From Adiantum capillus-veneris (lineage: Eukaryota; Streptophyta; Polypodiopsida; Polypodiales; Pteridaceae): a DNA stretch of 64,000 bases. Below are positions 22,735 through 34,149 of this stretch, piece by piece. The notes beneath the pieces are model-generated. The model worked only from the letters and a program-made list of their open reading frames with translations, made no database searches and was not told the origin of the DNA. The position numbers were made by a program, and so were the translations under genes. The stretch spans positions 156,124,741-156,188,740 of the forward strand of contig CM043945.1 in assembly GCA_014529385.2 (NCBI GenBank). The letters run 5' to 3'. The number at the start of each line of letters is the position of its first letter. The first letter of the stretch is position 1.

Positions 22735-23340
22735 CATGAACTTAAATTTGAGTCTCACCTCCAAGTGAAATAGGTAGCATGTTAGGTGAGCATCATGTGA
22801 TCGTGTGTATAGATTTCAACGACAAAAGTCCTTGTCATAGAATCCTACCTCAAAACTTCCAAGTGAAGCTCACAATTTCATATCCTATTGTAGCAATTAC
22901 ATATGTTAAGAAAGAGTCGTAATCTATAACAAGAAACTAAAACTTGGATCGAACTTAAGTTCGAGCCTTGCCTTCGTATGTTAGTGTAGCACTACCATAT
23001 GAGTCCAGCCTCATGAGCATTGTAGCAAAATAATGTTACAAATAACAAAATACTTATAGATTATGAAGAAAAATGGATCGTACCTTGAAAAATTCATAGA
23101 TAAGAGGTTTTATAAATAGGCCTTGAGTGCCCATAATATAAAAGGTTTTCACATAGTGAATGATAAAAACTAAAAGGGGCTTAGGGTTTACATTTTAAAC
23201 TTGAAACATAAGCATAAACTTTGAGACTTAAGTTTTAGGCTTGAAACAAAATCCTAAACTTTGAAACTTAAGCCTTAGGCTGGAGCTTAAGATTAAGCCT
23301 CGCTTTCAAATGCACTTTAGGTATCATTCTAGGTGAGCAT
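22735..23340 (+). repeat. Type B palindromic repeats, degenerate
   Basis: Segments such as GATCGAACTTAAGTTCGAGC at about 22948, with TATGTTAGTGTAGCACTACC and a weaker TTGAAACTTAAGCCTTAGGC run near 23260, continue the array seen at 12.1-14.7 kb on the far side of the copia insertion. Confidence 0.75.
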
Positions 23341-23478
23341 TTTTTTGTTAATGTGTTAAATGGAGCCTTTCTAGCATAAAACATCTGGGTTAGATGATGG
23401 AAATTAAATGGATTCTATGGCTATTGAAAATCCACTATACTATTTCTAAATAGGTAAAATGGCTTTATTCATCTTTCA

Positions 23479-24008
23479 GATGAAGACAACATAATAGAAG
23501 AAGAAGATAACATATCTCAAGCAGCACAAGTGCTACCCACCATTGTTGGAGAGACCCATTTTTATAAAGGTGATCTTGTAGAGCACAAAAGTGATCTTGT
23601 AGAACAAACCTCTCAAAAAACTTCAAATGACATGACTAAAGAGAGAAAGAACATGCTACTTATGATTTGAGAGACCCAAATTCATGAAAGCGACATTAGG
23701 AATAGTGAAGAGGAGATGGTGGTGGTAGAGCATCAAAGTGATTTTGTTGTGCAAAATTGTCCAAAACCTTCACATGACACTAACAACATGCCTCAAATAG
23801 ATGAGGATGCGGAGGGTAGTGAGAAGAAGGGTGAAGCCAATGAAGAGCTCCAAGCGACTCTTGCAACCAAGGAAATACAAGAAAAAATTGACAGAGGAAC
23901 AGGAAAAGCGACACCAAATACAAACAAATTCCCAAGCATTCAAGAAAGGGAGCAAGGGAATGAAGTTGGTGAGAAAAAACAAAGGTACTTATTTTTCCAA
24001 TGTGATTA
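23479..24008 (+). pseudogene. Acidic, unidentified exon
   Basis: Follows an acceptor (ATCTTTCAG at 23471-23479). It reads an acidic, low-complexity protein segment (DEDNIIEEEDNISQAAQ ...), with a TGA near 23670 and the longest open part at 23716-24009 (MVVVEHQSDFVVQNCPKPS ...). Two repeats of the type HKSDLVEQ / HQSDFVVQ are visible. No domain recognised. Probably an exon of the same decayed locus as the FCP1-like copies downstream. Confidence 0.35.
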
Positions 24009-24026
24009 GAATAGATATGGCCCTTT

Positions 24027-24290
24027 TTGGAAGATAATACAAAATTCTATTATGTTGTCTTTGCAAGTGAAATCGACATTCAAAATCAAGGATCCAATGT
24101 GCCACAAGTAGAGATCAACGTTGAGAAGCTACGTCCTAATGCAGGAAAATGCAGGCCACTTGGAAGCTTATATCCTTTTGAGAGAGATGGAGATAAACTA
24201 GTATTTCAATCTTCCCACATCAATAGAGAAATGCAATCACTTTTAGGAGACATCATTATAGATGAGTATGGGAGTATGAGACATAAATAA
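24027..24290 (+). pseudogene. Unidentified exon-like ORF
   Basis: An 87-codon frame, MEDNTKFYYVVFASEID ... LLGDIIIDEYGSMRHK, without recognised domain. It lies in the same orientation between the acidic exon and the FCP1-like domain. Confidence 0.3.
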
Positions 24291-24417
24291 ACGTGTGCAA
24301 TCTACAATTGTGTGTTGCAAATATATGGTCCCTTGTTTTGAGATTTATTAGTGCAAAACCTTAAATTGTTATCATTCTTTTGTATCGTATACAGAAAATA
24401 TTGTTCATGCAATCAGC

Positions 24418-25136
24418 ATGAAGAAACATGCACTCATTCTTGATCTTAATGGAGTTTTACTCAGCAAAGAAGACAAGAGGCATCCATGTACAGATTGTGT
24501 CAAAATTGACCTTGGTCACACCACAATTGGTGCTCACCCGGGTTGTTTTGAATTTTTGGATGAGATATGTCAGTACTTTCATGTTGGTATTTGATCCACC
24601 ATGCTACCAAAGAATGTTTGCACTTATGTGAACACTCTTGAAAAGCATGCACATAAAAAATATCATTTATTTATGGTATGGGAACGAGAAGATTGCTACA
24701 TCCATAATCTTCAAAAAGTGATAGACTGGATAAGCCTAATGTTGAGGCTATGTTTAAGCCTTTGTTGAGGGTTTGGTGGCAGTGCAAGAATTTATGCAAT
24801 ACAAAGAATACATTTCTCATTGATGATAACCCTTTCAAGGGATGTATTAACCCAAAAGATAACTGCTTATATCCTGAAAGTTTTCAAGGGAGGCTTGACT
24901 ATCTTCTTTGCAATGAGCTTCTACCATACCTTTTAAATCTAAATAATACAGATGACATTCGATCTGTTATTTTACTCAATTGGTTAGGACAATCTCCAAT
25001 CACAGAGGTTCATGACCTATTTACAAAGTTTCAAGACATAATGGAAGAATGGGGCTTGTTCAATGCCCAAGCTCTAAGGGAAGATCTTGACAACAATTCA
25101 GTCGAAGTGGAAAGCTCATCTTCTGCATCTTCATAG
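24418..25136 (+). pseudogene. FCP1-like HAD phosphatase domain, copy 1
   Basis: Starts KKHALILDLNGVLL, the HAD motif I position of plant FCP1/NIF-like proteins. The canonical DLDxT reads DLNGV here, so the second Asp is Asn. Then follow GAHPGCFEFLDEICQYFHVGI, a TGA at 24592-24594 where the family has Trp (WST), and a one-base frameshift near 24720. The C-terminal half has NTFLIDDNPFKGCINP (HAD motif III with two Asp), YPESFQGRLDYLL, LPYLL and the WLGQSPIT ending typical of the family. The protein would be a dephosphorylating or pseudo-enzyme. The stop and frameshift make this a pseudogene. Confidence 0.8.
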
Positions 25137-25140
25137 CTAC

Positions 25141-26030
25141 CACTGTGCAATAACAAGTTAAGTTATGTTCAAGAAAGTAGGGGCAAGAAAGTAGTAAACT
25201 CCTTATGCAAGGATCCAGTTATGTTGGCATCCAAGTTTGGTGTGCCACTATTATCTTCAAACCAACTGAACTTGTTAAAATTGTCTCACAAAACAAAAAA
25301 AATTGAGTGATCTACATGCTATTGCTTATGCTACTAGCTTGGAGTATGGTCGTGGTCATTTCATTAGCGGAGTTGCAGCAAAAGCATACATATCAAAGCT
25401 ACAAAAGGCCTACTTAACCTTATGGGTAGGACTCACTAGATTTATCAAAAAATATAAAAAATAAAATCAAATTATTATCTAATCTAGCATATTTGTTATT
25501 GCAGGTGGATGAAAACAACTAGTAAGGGCTTGGCATGTGCGTTGACTCAATCACCTGGAATGTTCACATACATCTAGAGTGGTGGAAATGTGTTCAGAAT
25601 ATTTTGACCAAAACAATGTGTTGGGCTCTAGTATTCCGGCCAAAACAATGTGTTGGGTCCAATTATTTGAACATGAACCAAATATGTACACTTTTATATT
25701 TCATCAACTAGACGTTTTTCAACCTTGGAAAAGAAGTCTCTCTTTTATCTTTGTTGTTGGAGCTCTTTGTACAAGATTTCTTCTGTGTATTAAAGAAAAA
25801 TATTTTCTTTTGTTGTCTTCTCAAGGTTTAAGTCTATATATCATGGATAAAATAAATAATGCTAGTGCACAGTCTACTAATTGAAAATAATATCTCTTCC
25901 ATTGACCATCATGCTTCTTTTTTTTAACAAGAGATTTTGAAGCATATAAATTTGATTTCAAATGTACAAAGCATTTACTATTGAGGTGGCACATGTCATT
26001 GAGGACTCATAGACCTAGAAGGAAATTGAT
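25141..26030 (+). other. Spacer between FCP1-like copies
   Basis: No domain recognised. A short direct repeat, CCAAAACAATGTGTTGGG, occurs at about 25607 and 25640. A 101-codon frame at 25579-25884 crosses this repeat and has no support as a gene. Confidence 0.5.
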
Positions 26031-26039
26031 TCCACCACC

Positions 26040-26697
26040 CTCGATACTATACAGAAACAAAGAAGAGTATTGATCCTTGAACTCAATGGTGTTTTACTTA
26101 AGACCATTGAAATGCAACATGGTGATGTATGCCCAGATTGGGGAAAACATATGCATCTCGTTGAAGAGAGTACAAATGTGTGGCATTTTATTCGCAAAGA
26201 TGCATTCACTTTCCTTGATTTTTGCATGCAATGGTTTGAGGTGTGGATTTGGAGCACTAATAGATTGCAAAGGACTCGTCATATTCTTGAGTTATGCTTT
26301 CCACAACACCTCAAAAATTCAATGTCATAGCAGGACAGGCAGCATGCCAAAAGACAAATCTTCTAATTGGATATCGATTTGTATACCACAAGAACTTGGA
26401 TGTAGAATGGAGAATTTTCATGATTTGGATGGAAATAATACCTTAATTTTTTACGAGGCTCTTTACAGTGTAATGTGGAATATGCCCGAAACCTACTTGA
26501 TTTTTCCAAAAATGTGGAATCAATCAAAAGAAGAGCTTGAAAGTTTTTTGGAGAGAACAATCACTGCATGGTTACTTGGTTGGATCTATGCAATGGACAA
26601 ACGAGAGTATACTTGCAATATGTTGGCAAATGAAGCAGCTTGTGATAGAGAGACCTTGTACGTATTGAAGCAATACATGAGAAAACGCGAAGTTTAA
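26040..26697 (+). pseudogene. FCP1-like HAD domain, copy 2, degenerate
   Basis: In one frame (about 26055-26330) the sequence reads KQRRVLILELNGVLL, then WHFIRKDAFTFLDFCMQWF and EVWIWSTNRLQRTRHIL. These match the FCP1-like order of motif I, the RP-type helix and the VxVWSS motif II, with motif I changed to ELNGV. After a frameshift near 26335 the second frame reads NNTLIFYEALYSVMWNMPE and YLIFPKMW, aligning with NTLLIDDSPYKxxxNPxxTAIFP of the family. The catalytic DD is replaced by FYE-type residues. Both catalytic sites are lost, so no phosphatase activity is expected. Confidence 0.7.
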
Positions 26698-26699
26698 TG

Positions 26700-27200
26700 A
26701 TGTATTTATAGTCATTGTACCTCTTGACATAGTATCATTTCCAAGGATGAGTTGTAAAATACTTGAATCCATGTAAATATGTGAATTGGATTTTATTTTC
26801 TATCTTGGTGTTTTTAAACACCACACTATTTTGAGGTCCCTTCAATTCTAAAATTTGTTTTTTATTATTGTAGATTCTTTTCATGAGTGTTGATATAGCC
26901 AATTCTTTAACGTTAATGTCTCAAATTTGAGCTGCTGATTCAAAGAACTTTTTCTACATGAATAATGTTGTATATTTCAAATTGAGTTTAGTGCCATGCT
27001 TCCCTCATGCTTTTGATGTCATTGTACTTGATGCATATAAGTATGTATTTGAATACCTATATCCCTATAGATATCTGTTAAGGGGTATATGAAACATATA
27101 GTGTAACCGTCAATAGATGATAGCTCAAACTACCCAAAAATACTAAGGTTTTAATAGCGTAATAAGAAATGGTACTTGAATAATTCCCAAAACTCCTAAA
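26700..27200 (+). other. AT-rich spacer
   Basis: No gene, repeat family or RNA recognised. Confidence 0.5.
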
Positions 27201-27204
27201 TAGG

Positions 27205-27934
27205 TCTTAGGGGCAAAAAATAGGGAAAAGCAAGGATTACACACACGAGGGAGAAGCTAAATGAAGATAAAGGGGAGAGACTAAAACTAGAGGATCGGAC
27301 GCGCCTTAAAAAGGGAGTTGTTTTTGGACCTTTGGGGGAGATACAGAGAATAGCATTTAAAGGGGCAAAAATTAGGGAAAAGCAAGGATTACACACGCCA
27401 AGCAGAAGCTAAATAAAGATAAAGGGGAGAGGCTAAAAATAGAGGATCGGGCGCACCTTAAAAAGGGAGTTTTTTTTGGACAGTTGGGGGAGATACAGAG
27501 TTTTTTTGGCAGAAATGAAGAAAACTTATGTGCATGAGCAGAGAGTAGCCACACTCTCTCTCTCGGACAAGCATGGAGATAAAGGAAGAGGCCGCAATGT
27601 TGCAGAATCCAAGGGCAACTGAAGAAAATTCCCATCATCGTCATCAACTAAAGATTGATTAAATATCCAAAAAAGTTTTGATGCCGTTAACAGCTCACTT
27701 AATCTTGTAAAAAGGGAGCTAAACTCCTAGTTTTTAGGGGGATCCGAGGGACGGGGCTGCTAACAGCCCCGCCTTGGCTAACAATTAAGTTATAATCAAG
27801 AATTATTCAATTAATGGATGATTATGGTGATTACCAGATCTTTCAGTGTCTCCTATTCTCTCTCTTTCATGCCTCCCACAGCCAGAGGCCCGGTGCCTGC
27901 CTCGGCTCATGTTTCAAACACATATCTCTCGACA
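27205..27934 (+). repeat. 5' LTR of element C
   Basis: The start is uncertain because a segment of about 145 bp (GGGAAAAGCAAGGATTACAC ... GGGGGAGATACAGAG) is tandemly duplicated at 27220-27510. It ends CTCGACA, just before the primer-like site. Its end resembles the LTR end of gypsy A on the minus strand at 60268 (CAGCCAGAGGxCCGGT, CGACA). Confidence 0.7.
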
Positions 27935-27938
27935 TTCT

Positions 27939-27952
27939 TGGTGAACTCGACG
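27939..27952 (+). promoter_or_regulatory. Candidate primer binding site of element C
   Basis: TGGTGAACTCGACG lies four bases after the LTR end CGACA. The same kind of site (TGGTGAACCCGATG) lies in the same place in gypsy A at 60261-60248. Both begin TGG as a tRNA 3'-CCA complement should. I cannot name the tRNA. Confidence 0.5.
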
Positions 27953-27979
27953 TGGAACGAGCCGGGGTGGGAGGTAAAG

Positions 27980-29290
27980 ATGGAGATGCCAGAACAATTG
28001 AAGCGGTTTATTGACAATTTCAATTCCAATGGATTTGATAAGAATCTAGTAGTTGCAGATTCTCCAAAAATGATGGAATTAGTTCAGAGATGTTTGTAGG
28101 AAGTGAAAGCCATCCAGATAAAAAAGCAGATTGATGATGCAGTAGAGATGGCACTTGATTCTGTATGGGAGCAGTATCGTCTTTTTCAGGGATATGATCC
28201 AGAAGGTTCTATTGCATGTTATGAAGCCAAGATAAAGAGCCGAAATGTTCCAAAAAATTGGATGATTGCAGCTTTTGAAGAGGTTGTAGACTCGGGTTTT
28301 AAAATGCAGGTTCAAGAACTAGTAAAAGTATATCCTACATAGTGGGACTATTTTGCAAATGAATTTATTTATGAAATCTCAAGGATTCTAGATCTAGAAA
28401 TAAAAGAGATTACTGAACGAAGCCAGGTTGTCTTCAGTAAAGGTGAAGGGGATCAGATGCAGTTCCTCAACAATGAATAATTTTGGGAACACATTTCTGC
28501 AAGAAGCAAAGACAAAGAAAATGAAAAATTGGAAGTAGCATATTTGATTTCAGAGGAGCATATTTTGAGTAACAAAGAAAAGGTAAACAATGAATTTAAT
28601 GCTGAAACAGACTTATCTGAATTTTTTTCAAAGATTGCTTGCATGGATGCTACCTCCAATAATGGTTCCAGTGAAGACGTAGACTGTACAGTAACTGGTT
28701 CACAAGCTGCTGACCATGACATGGGCTATTTTGAAGGAGTTCATCAAGCAGATGATCCTTTACAGGATATTACTGAAACTATATGCACTATAGCCGAGCA
28801 GGACAACATGTTTGCTATAGATGAGAGCATAAATAAAGCTATTATATACACAGTAGCTGATGAAGTGACCAAGATTTTGGACCCAGCATAGGATGAGCCT
28901 GAGGATGTCAATGAACCTATGATTGCTACTAACAATATGTTTGCAAATGTTGCTATCACAAAAGAGGATTCCATAATCGATGATTTTTTGTCTAGCTCTG
29001 AAGGAGATTATTATAGCATTATAGACGAGCTTTCTGATATGTGTACCTCTTCAGGAAGGAGCCAGATGAACCTTTGCAGTGCTATGATGGATTGCTAAGT
29101 AACATGGATGCAGACAAGGAAGGAGAGGATGATATTGATGACTATGAAGTTTGCCTAGATCATGCTGATTGTGAACAGATTATTGACAGGGATTTTACAT
29201 CTATGCTTGTACATGGGCTACAACAGGAGATAACTCCTACAGTTTTAATGAAGGTTGATATTTTGAAGAGTGATTTTTCTCGAGGATGAT
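27980..29290 (+). pseudogene. Broken acidic ORF in gag position of element C
   Basis: Starts with an ATG 28 bp after the primer-like site (MEMPEQLKRFIDNFNSNGF). It stays in one frame to about 29040, with stops at 28097, 28340, 28478 and 28889, then continues after a frameshift as MYLFRKEPDEPLQCYDG ... DYEVCLDHADCEQIID. The middle is strongly acidic (TDLSEFFSKIACMDATSN ... EQDNMFAIDESINKAI). No zinc knuckle, protease or polymerase motif is seen. It could be a diverged structural protein of the element; function unknown. Confidence 0.5.
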
Positions 29291-29299
29291 ATGGATGAA

Positions 29300-30480
29300 G
29301 ATCTACATGATGAATCTGTTTTTCATGATCAAGATGAAACCCCAACACGTAAGAATTCCTCTCATGATACAGGTCTAGAGACTCCCAAGGTTTTTTGAGA
29401 TGGCTATGAAGCTAGAGGGGGTGATGAAGCTAAATCATGCTTGATACTGCAAAAAGTGCAAAGGGTTTTTCATTTACTTGGACAGTGTGCCAAATGTGGC
29501 TAGATTTGGATGCTATTCTTATTGATGCTTATGTCAATGATGTCCTGGCTGCCAGTAAAAGGGAGTCAAAATTCTTTAATGCTTGCTGGTAGCGAGCTTA
29601 AGTTGCCAAACGTTTATGAGATGTGGGTGTTGCACTATGCTTCAGGTGAATCTCTAGTATATTGTGGAGCCCATCAATGCTATGTGATATCATTGATGTT
29701 TGAACTAGGAGATTCTAAGGATATTCATAAGCACATTTAATATGGATGGATATTCATAAGCAGATTCAATATGGATGGATATTGTTAACTATGCATAGTA
29801 ATTGTGTGCTATTTAAACCAGTGGTAGCATATTTGCATCGGGAATGCTTGATGTTCATTGATATAGGAAAAATATGTTCATGTGGATATTATGATGCTCC
29901 AGTGTGTGGGCTATTCCTTATTATTCCATTTGATCCCGGGGGCTACTAAAGTGCAAGTTGTGTAGATTTGAAGAGTACCAATTATCTATTGTAGCAGGTT
30001 GCATGGTACAAGGTCTTGATTTTCTAGCCAAGTCAGAAGAGTTTTTAGTTATGCGTTCAATAAGATTACATGGCTGGCTTCCAGTTGACTTCTTTGGACA
30101 ATTGATGAAGTATCTTCACATCTTTTGAGTTGGTTCTGCTACCAGAACTTGAAGTAAAGGACTTGACGGCCATTTCGTGTGTAGACAGGGTGAGGCACAC
30201 TTGAGCATGACAGGGTTCCCTAAAGCGAGCTTGATGGTCAAGCCGTGTGCATCATTAACTGGAGCACTTGAGTCTGGCGGGGTTCACTAAATAGGTTTCC
30301 CATGATAGAATGCTTTGGAGATATGGCAGATACGGTTCAAAGATTTTTTATGGGCACCTACCTAATGGTTAAGCTAGAACATTGATGATAGGATATAAGC
30401 CTTATATTATTTTTTATATGTTTACCAATCACGTGAGTTTGATGATGAAAAAGAGCTTAAGGTACCTATAGCAGATGCAG
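29300..30480 (+). other. Interior of element C without recognised gene
   Basis: Contains a short direct repeat (ATATGGATGGATATTCATAA type) near 29735-29785 and no supported ORF. Confidence 0.45.
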
Positions 30481-30489
30481 ATTGAAGTG

Positions 30490-31400
30490 TAGCTGGCACA
30501 CACAGGAGGCTGTGCGGGTTTACAGGGGGTGGATGTCATGCAGCTCCGCTCCCATGCTAAGAAAGATACCAAAAAGATGCACGTCGAGCTTATTTGAAGC
30601 TTACCTAATCCTTGATCAGTGTTCAGGGCTTGTTAACAAGCTATTTGTATTGTTAATGCATGCCAGATACAGCTTTCGAGAGACAGTACTAGTGAACAGT
30701 GCCAGCACCAGCTGCACTAATGAGGAGCCAGCATTTCCAATTCTCGTGATGACCAGGGTTTCCAGTGTTCAGTACTATAGTGTCTCGAGCATCAGAGTCT
30801 TGAGAGTCAACGGTGTTGTCATTCTAGCACCAACTGCATTATAGGGAGCCAGCTTTTCCAATTTTCATGACCAGTGTTTCCAGCATTCAGTATTAGAGTG
30901 TCTCGAGCATCAGAGTCTCCGGAGTCAACAGTGTGGTCATTCCAGCGCCAGCTGCACCAGTGACCAGTGTCAGTGCCAAACTGGACCACTGTCCAGTATC
31001 CAGCACCAGTATTATCACGAGCCAGCATTTCCAGTTCCCATGACTAGTGTTTCCAGTGTTTAGTATTAGAGTGTTTCAAGCATCAAAGTCTTGAGAGTCA
31101 TTGATGCGGTCATTCTAGTGCCAGTTGCACAAGTGTCCAAAATGTAGCACCAGTATTATCGAGAGCCAGCATTTCAAGTTCTCATGACCAGTGTTTTCAG
31201 TGTTGAGTATTAGAGTGTCTCGAGCATCAGAGTCTTGAGAGTCTTGCGGTGCGGTCATTCTAGTGCTAGCTGCACCAATGTGACCAGTGTCAGTGCCAGT
31301 TTCCAAATATCTAGAGTCAGCACCAGTGTTATCAAAGCTAGCTCCACCAGCTCCAACGTCGGCGCCAGTATGACCAAAACCAGTATTCAAGTATTGAGCC
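30490..31400 (+). repeat. Minisatellite-like repeats with CAGTGTTTCCAGTGTTCAGT units
   Basis: Four to five diverged units of about 150-190 bp contain CCAGTGTTTCCAGxxTTCAGT, TAGAGTGTCTCGAGCATCAG, AGTCTTGAGAGTC, TGGTCATTCTAGCxCCAGCT and GAGCCAGCATTTCCA. Plus- and minus-strand ORFs here are readings through the repeat. Confidence 0.85.
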
Positions 31401-31404
31401 ATGG

Positions 31405-32166
31405 AGCTTAAGGCAAGCTAAGAATAGCATTTAAAGGGGTGAAAATTAATAAAATGCAAGGATTACACATGCCATGTAGAAGCTAAATAAAGATAAAGGG
31501 GAGAGGCTAAAAATAGAGGATCGGATGCACCTTAAAAAGGGAGTTTTTTTGGACAGTTGGGGGAGATACAGAGGTTTTTTTGGAAGAAATGAAGAAAACA
31601 TGTGTGCATGAGCAGGGGATAGCCACACTCTCTCTCTCAAAAAAGCATGGAGATGAAGGAAGAGGCCGCTTTCAGACTTGAATGTTGCAAAATCCAAGGG
31701 CAATTGAAGAAAATTCCCATCATCATCATCAGCTGGAGATTGATTAAATATCCAAAAAAGTCTTGGTGTCGTTAATGGCTTGCTTAATATTGTAAAAAGG
31801 GAGCTAAACTCCTAGTTTTTAGGGGGATCCGAGGGACGGTGTTGCTATTAGCCTACCGTGGCTAACGATTAAGTTTTACTCAAGCAATATTCAATTAATT
31901 GATGATTATGGTGATTACGAAAACAAAAGCTTAATCTTGTAAAAAGGGAGCTTAACTCCTAGTTTTCAGGGGGATCCGAGGTACGGTGTTTCTAACAACT
32001 TGCCTTGGTTAACGATTTAGTTGTATTCAAGCATTATTCAATTAATTGATGATTATGGTGATTACCAAATCTTTCAGTACCTACTATTCAACTTCATTCA
32101 CGCCTCCCACAGCCAGAGGATCGGCACCTCTGCTCAGCTCCCATTTCGAACACATATCCTCCGACA
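31405..32166 (+). repeat. 3' LTR of element C
   Basis: Matches 27205-27934 but with a different internal duplication: a block of about 140 bp with GGGAGCTAAACTCCTAG and GGGGGATCCGAGG is repeated at about 31790 and 31935. It ends CCGACA at 32166, directly before gypsy B sequence. Confidence 0.7.
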
Positions 32167-34038
32167 ACGCTGGGTCAAATGAAGCCTTGTTCAAGAAGTT
32201 GAGTTAGTTGTTCCTTGAGTTCCACAAATCTAGGTATCGACATCTTGAAAGTCTACAGGCAACTAGTTGAGCTCCTGGAGTAAGCTCTATTGCATGATCA
32301 ACATCACGCTAGGTGGTAATTGTAAAAGTTCTACGAGAAATACATCATCAAATTTTGTTATCCATTTGGGTTTCGATGAATCTAACTTCTTTTCCTTAGG
32401 GTTAATATTTACTACGTAAATCCTTTCATTCTTCCTATGACCCTTTATAAGCTTACTAAAGTTCACTAGTCTAAGCTTAGGCTTTCCCTGTTTCCGAGTA
32501 ACTGTAACCCTAGAGTTTTGATCATTTTTGAAATTCAATGAAGCATCTTTACAATGTATGTGAGCATCATTGGATTTAAGCCAATCCATCCCTAGGATTC
32601 CATCATAGATCCCTATGGGTAAGACTCTAAAGTTTGCATAAGTATTGTGACCATCCAAAACAAAAATCTAGTTACCCACTGAAGTAGAAGATCTAGCCTT
32701 CCTACCCATAGCTAATTCCACTGTAAGGTCTGTATAAGGGTGTGCAAAATGATATTTTTTATGCACCTAGGATATATGACAGAATGTGTAATCCCTAAAC
32801 CAATCAATAAGGTAAAATGGTTAGCTTGATACTCCATTGGGGTTTAAATTATTGAAAATTATTCATTCACTCCCTGATTTTCAATTGCAGCATGAACATA
32901 CGCGTTTGCCTGATTTTCTTCACCTCTAGCCCCTTGAGCTCTGTTAACTTGAGGTCTTCCTTGGGGCCTTTGATTTCCTCCTCCTCCTGGATAGGGTTGA
33001 CAATTAACATTTCCATTGTTGTTATTGTTGGCAGATGGTCCATCCCGGACAAAAGGTGCATTGCCTGGTCTAAATTTCCCTTGGTTTTGAGGTTGTCTCT
33101 GACTTTGATTAAAGTTTTGTTGATTGAGGTTCCTCTAAATTGTAGATGGTCTAGGTCAAAAATTAAAGTTCTGTTGATTGAGGTTCCTCTAAATTGTAGA
33201 TGGTCTAGGTTGTCTCTGACTTTGATTAAAGTTCTGCTGATTGAGGTTCCTGTAAATTGTAGATGGTCTAGGTCAAAAAGTTTCAAAATGTTTATTCGGG
33301 TTGAAGTTTCTAGGTTCATAATTGTCCACCAATCCTGTGAAGCTTGAATTGTTAAATAAATAGTCTTTGGACTGATGTTCAGGATCAAGACAAGTGTAAC
33401 ACAAATGATCTCCCTTGGCCTCCATACGTAATAGGCTCTGTCTTCTTTGTTGTGGATTTCTAAACCTTTGTTCCTCCTCGAGACGAGGCCTTTTAATTTC
33501 ACAAATAGGAGCAACTTCTGGATTCCTCTTTTTGGCATTGGATAACTCTAGTTCAATGGATTTTCTTGTATCAAGGACATCTACAAAATTGGTAAGACAA
33601 AGACTTTGGAGTCTAGTCTTCATAGGATTATGTAACCCTAACACAAATTGAGCTACCTTGACCTCTTGAGTCATCCCTATTGGAGCATACTTGACAAGGG
33701 TCAAGAAATGTTGATAGTATGATTCCAGATCTCTAGTTTCTTGAGTACAATAGAGAAACTTGAGTACAATAGAGAAACTTGTTCATACGGTCTGAATGAT
33801 AAACTTTGTTCTGATAGTTCTTCTTAAGATGGGTCTCAAGATAGTCCCAGGTTGTTGCATTAGGATCAACCTTGTTTCTGTGACAAGTCATTACACTTCC
33901 ACTCCTGTGGAAGATGATCCTCCACCATAAGGCAGGAGAGTATATATGCCCATATCCCTCAAGGTAAGATACCAGCCATCTACACACACACACCCCGTCA
34001 CTCAAGTTAATTAAAATGTTACCAAGATCCAAACTCAA
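32167..34038 (-). pseudogene. Gypsy B gag, protease and start of reverse transcriptase, broken
   Basis: Read from the right: gag with SYLEGYGHIYSPALWW, then TWDYLETHLKKNY and, after a frameshift caused by a 19 bp tandem duplication near 33740-33780, LVKYAPIGMTQEVKVAQFVL. The zinc knuckle CYTCLDPEHQSKDY has lost its last Cys. A Gln/Asn-rich linker with three repeats follows. Protease shows the flap/end motif ILGMDWLKSNDAHI near 32580. The reverse transcriptase N-terminus reads MSIPRFVELKEQLTQLLEQG, then FI and a TGA at 32177-32175 where Arg is expected. It ends at the junction with element C at 32166. Typical Ty3/gypsy order; many stops. Confidence 0.82.
33105..33285 (-). repeat. Three tandem copies in gypsy B gag linker
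   Basis: Units of about 56-75 bp with TGATTGAGGTTCCTCTAAAT and TGTAGATGGTCTAGG. On the minus strand, in the gag frame, they encode NLNQQNFNQSQRQPRPSTI-type repeats, interrupted by stops. Confidence 0.85.
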
Positions 34039-34149
34039 ATATTATGATCTCAAAATAATATGAGTCATATCAAAAAGAAAATTTATATAATCATAGAAAA
34101 TCAAAAAGATACAGTGTGTCTTTAGGAAGATACATGAATACAAAAGGGC

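Larger units (their letters stand above)
27205..32166 (+). mobile_element. Degenerate LTR element C with acidic ORF
   Basis: Direct repeats of about 730-760 bp at 27205-27934 and 31405-32166 share long blocks (AAGCTAAATAAAGATAAAGG, CTCCTAGTTTTTAGGGGGAT, CCTCCCACAGCCAGAGG) and both end in CGACA. A TTGGTGAAC primer-like site follows the left copy. The interior holds a broken acidic ORF and a minisatellite but no recognised gag zinc knuckle, reverse transcriptase or integrase. The right LTR ends exactly at reverse transcriptase sequence of gypsy B, so C seems inserted there. I could not find the matching target duplication on the left. Confidence 0.7.

Noticed and set aside
32892-33347. 151-codon plus-strand ORF
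   Set aside because: Antisense of gypsy B gag linker repeats; the repeated VLLIEVPLNCRWSR units come from the three tandem copies.
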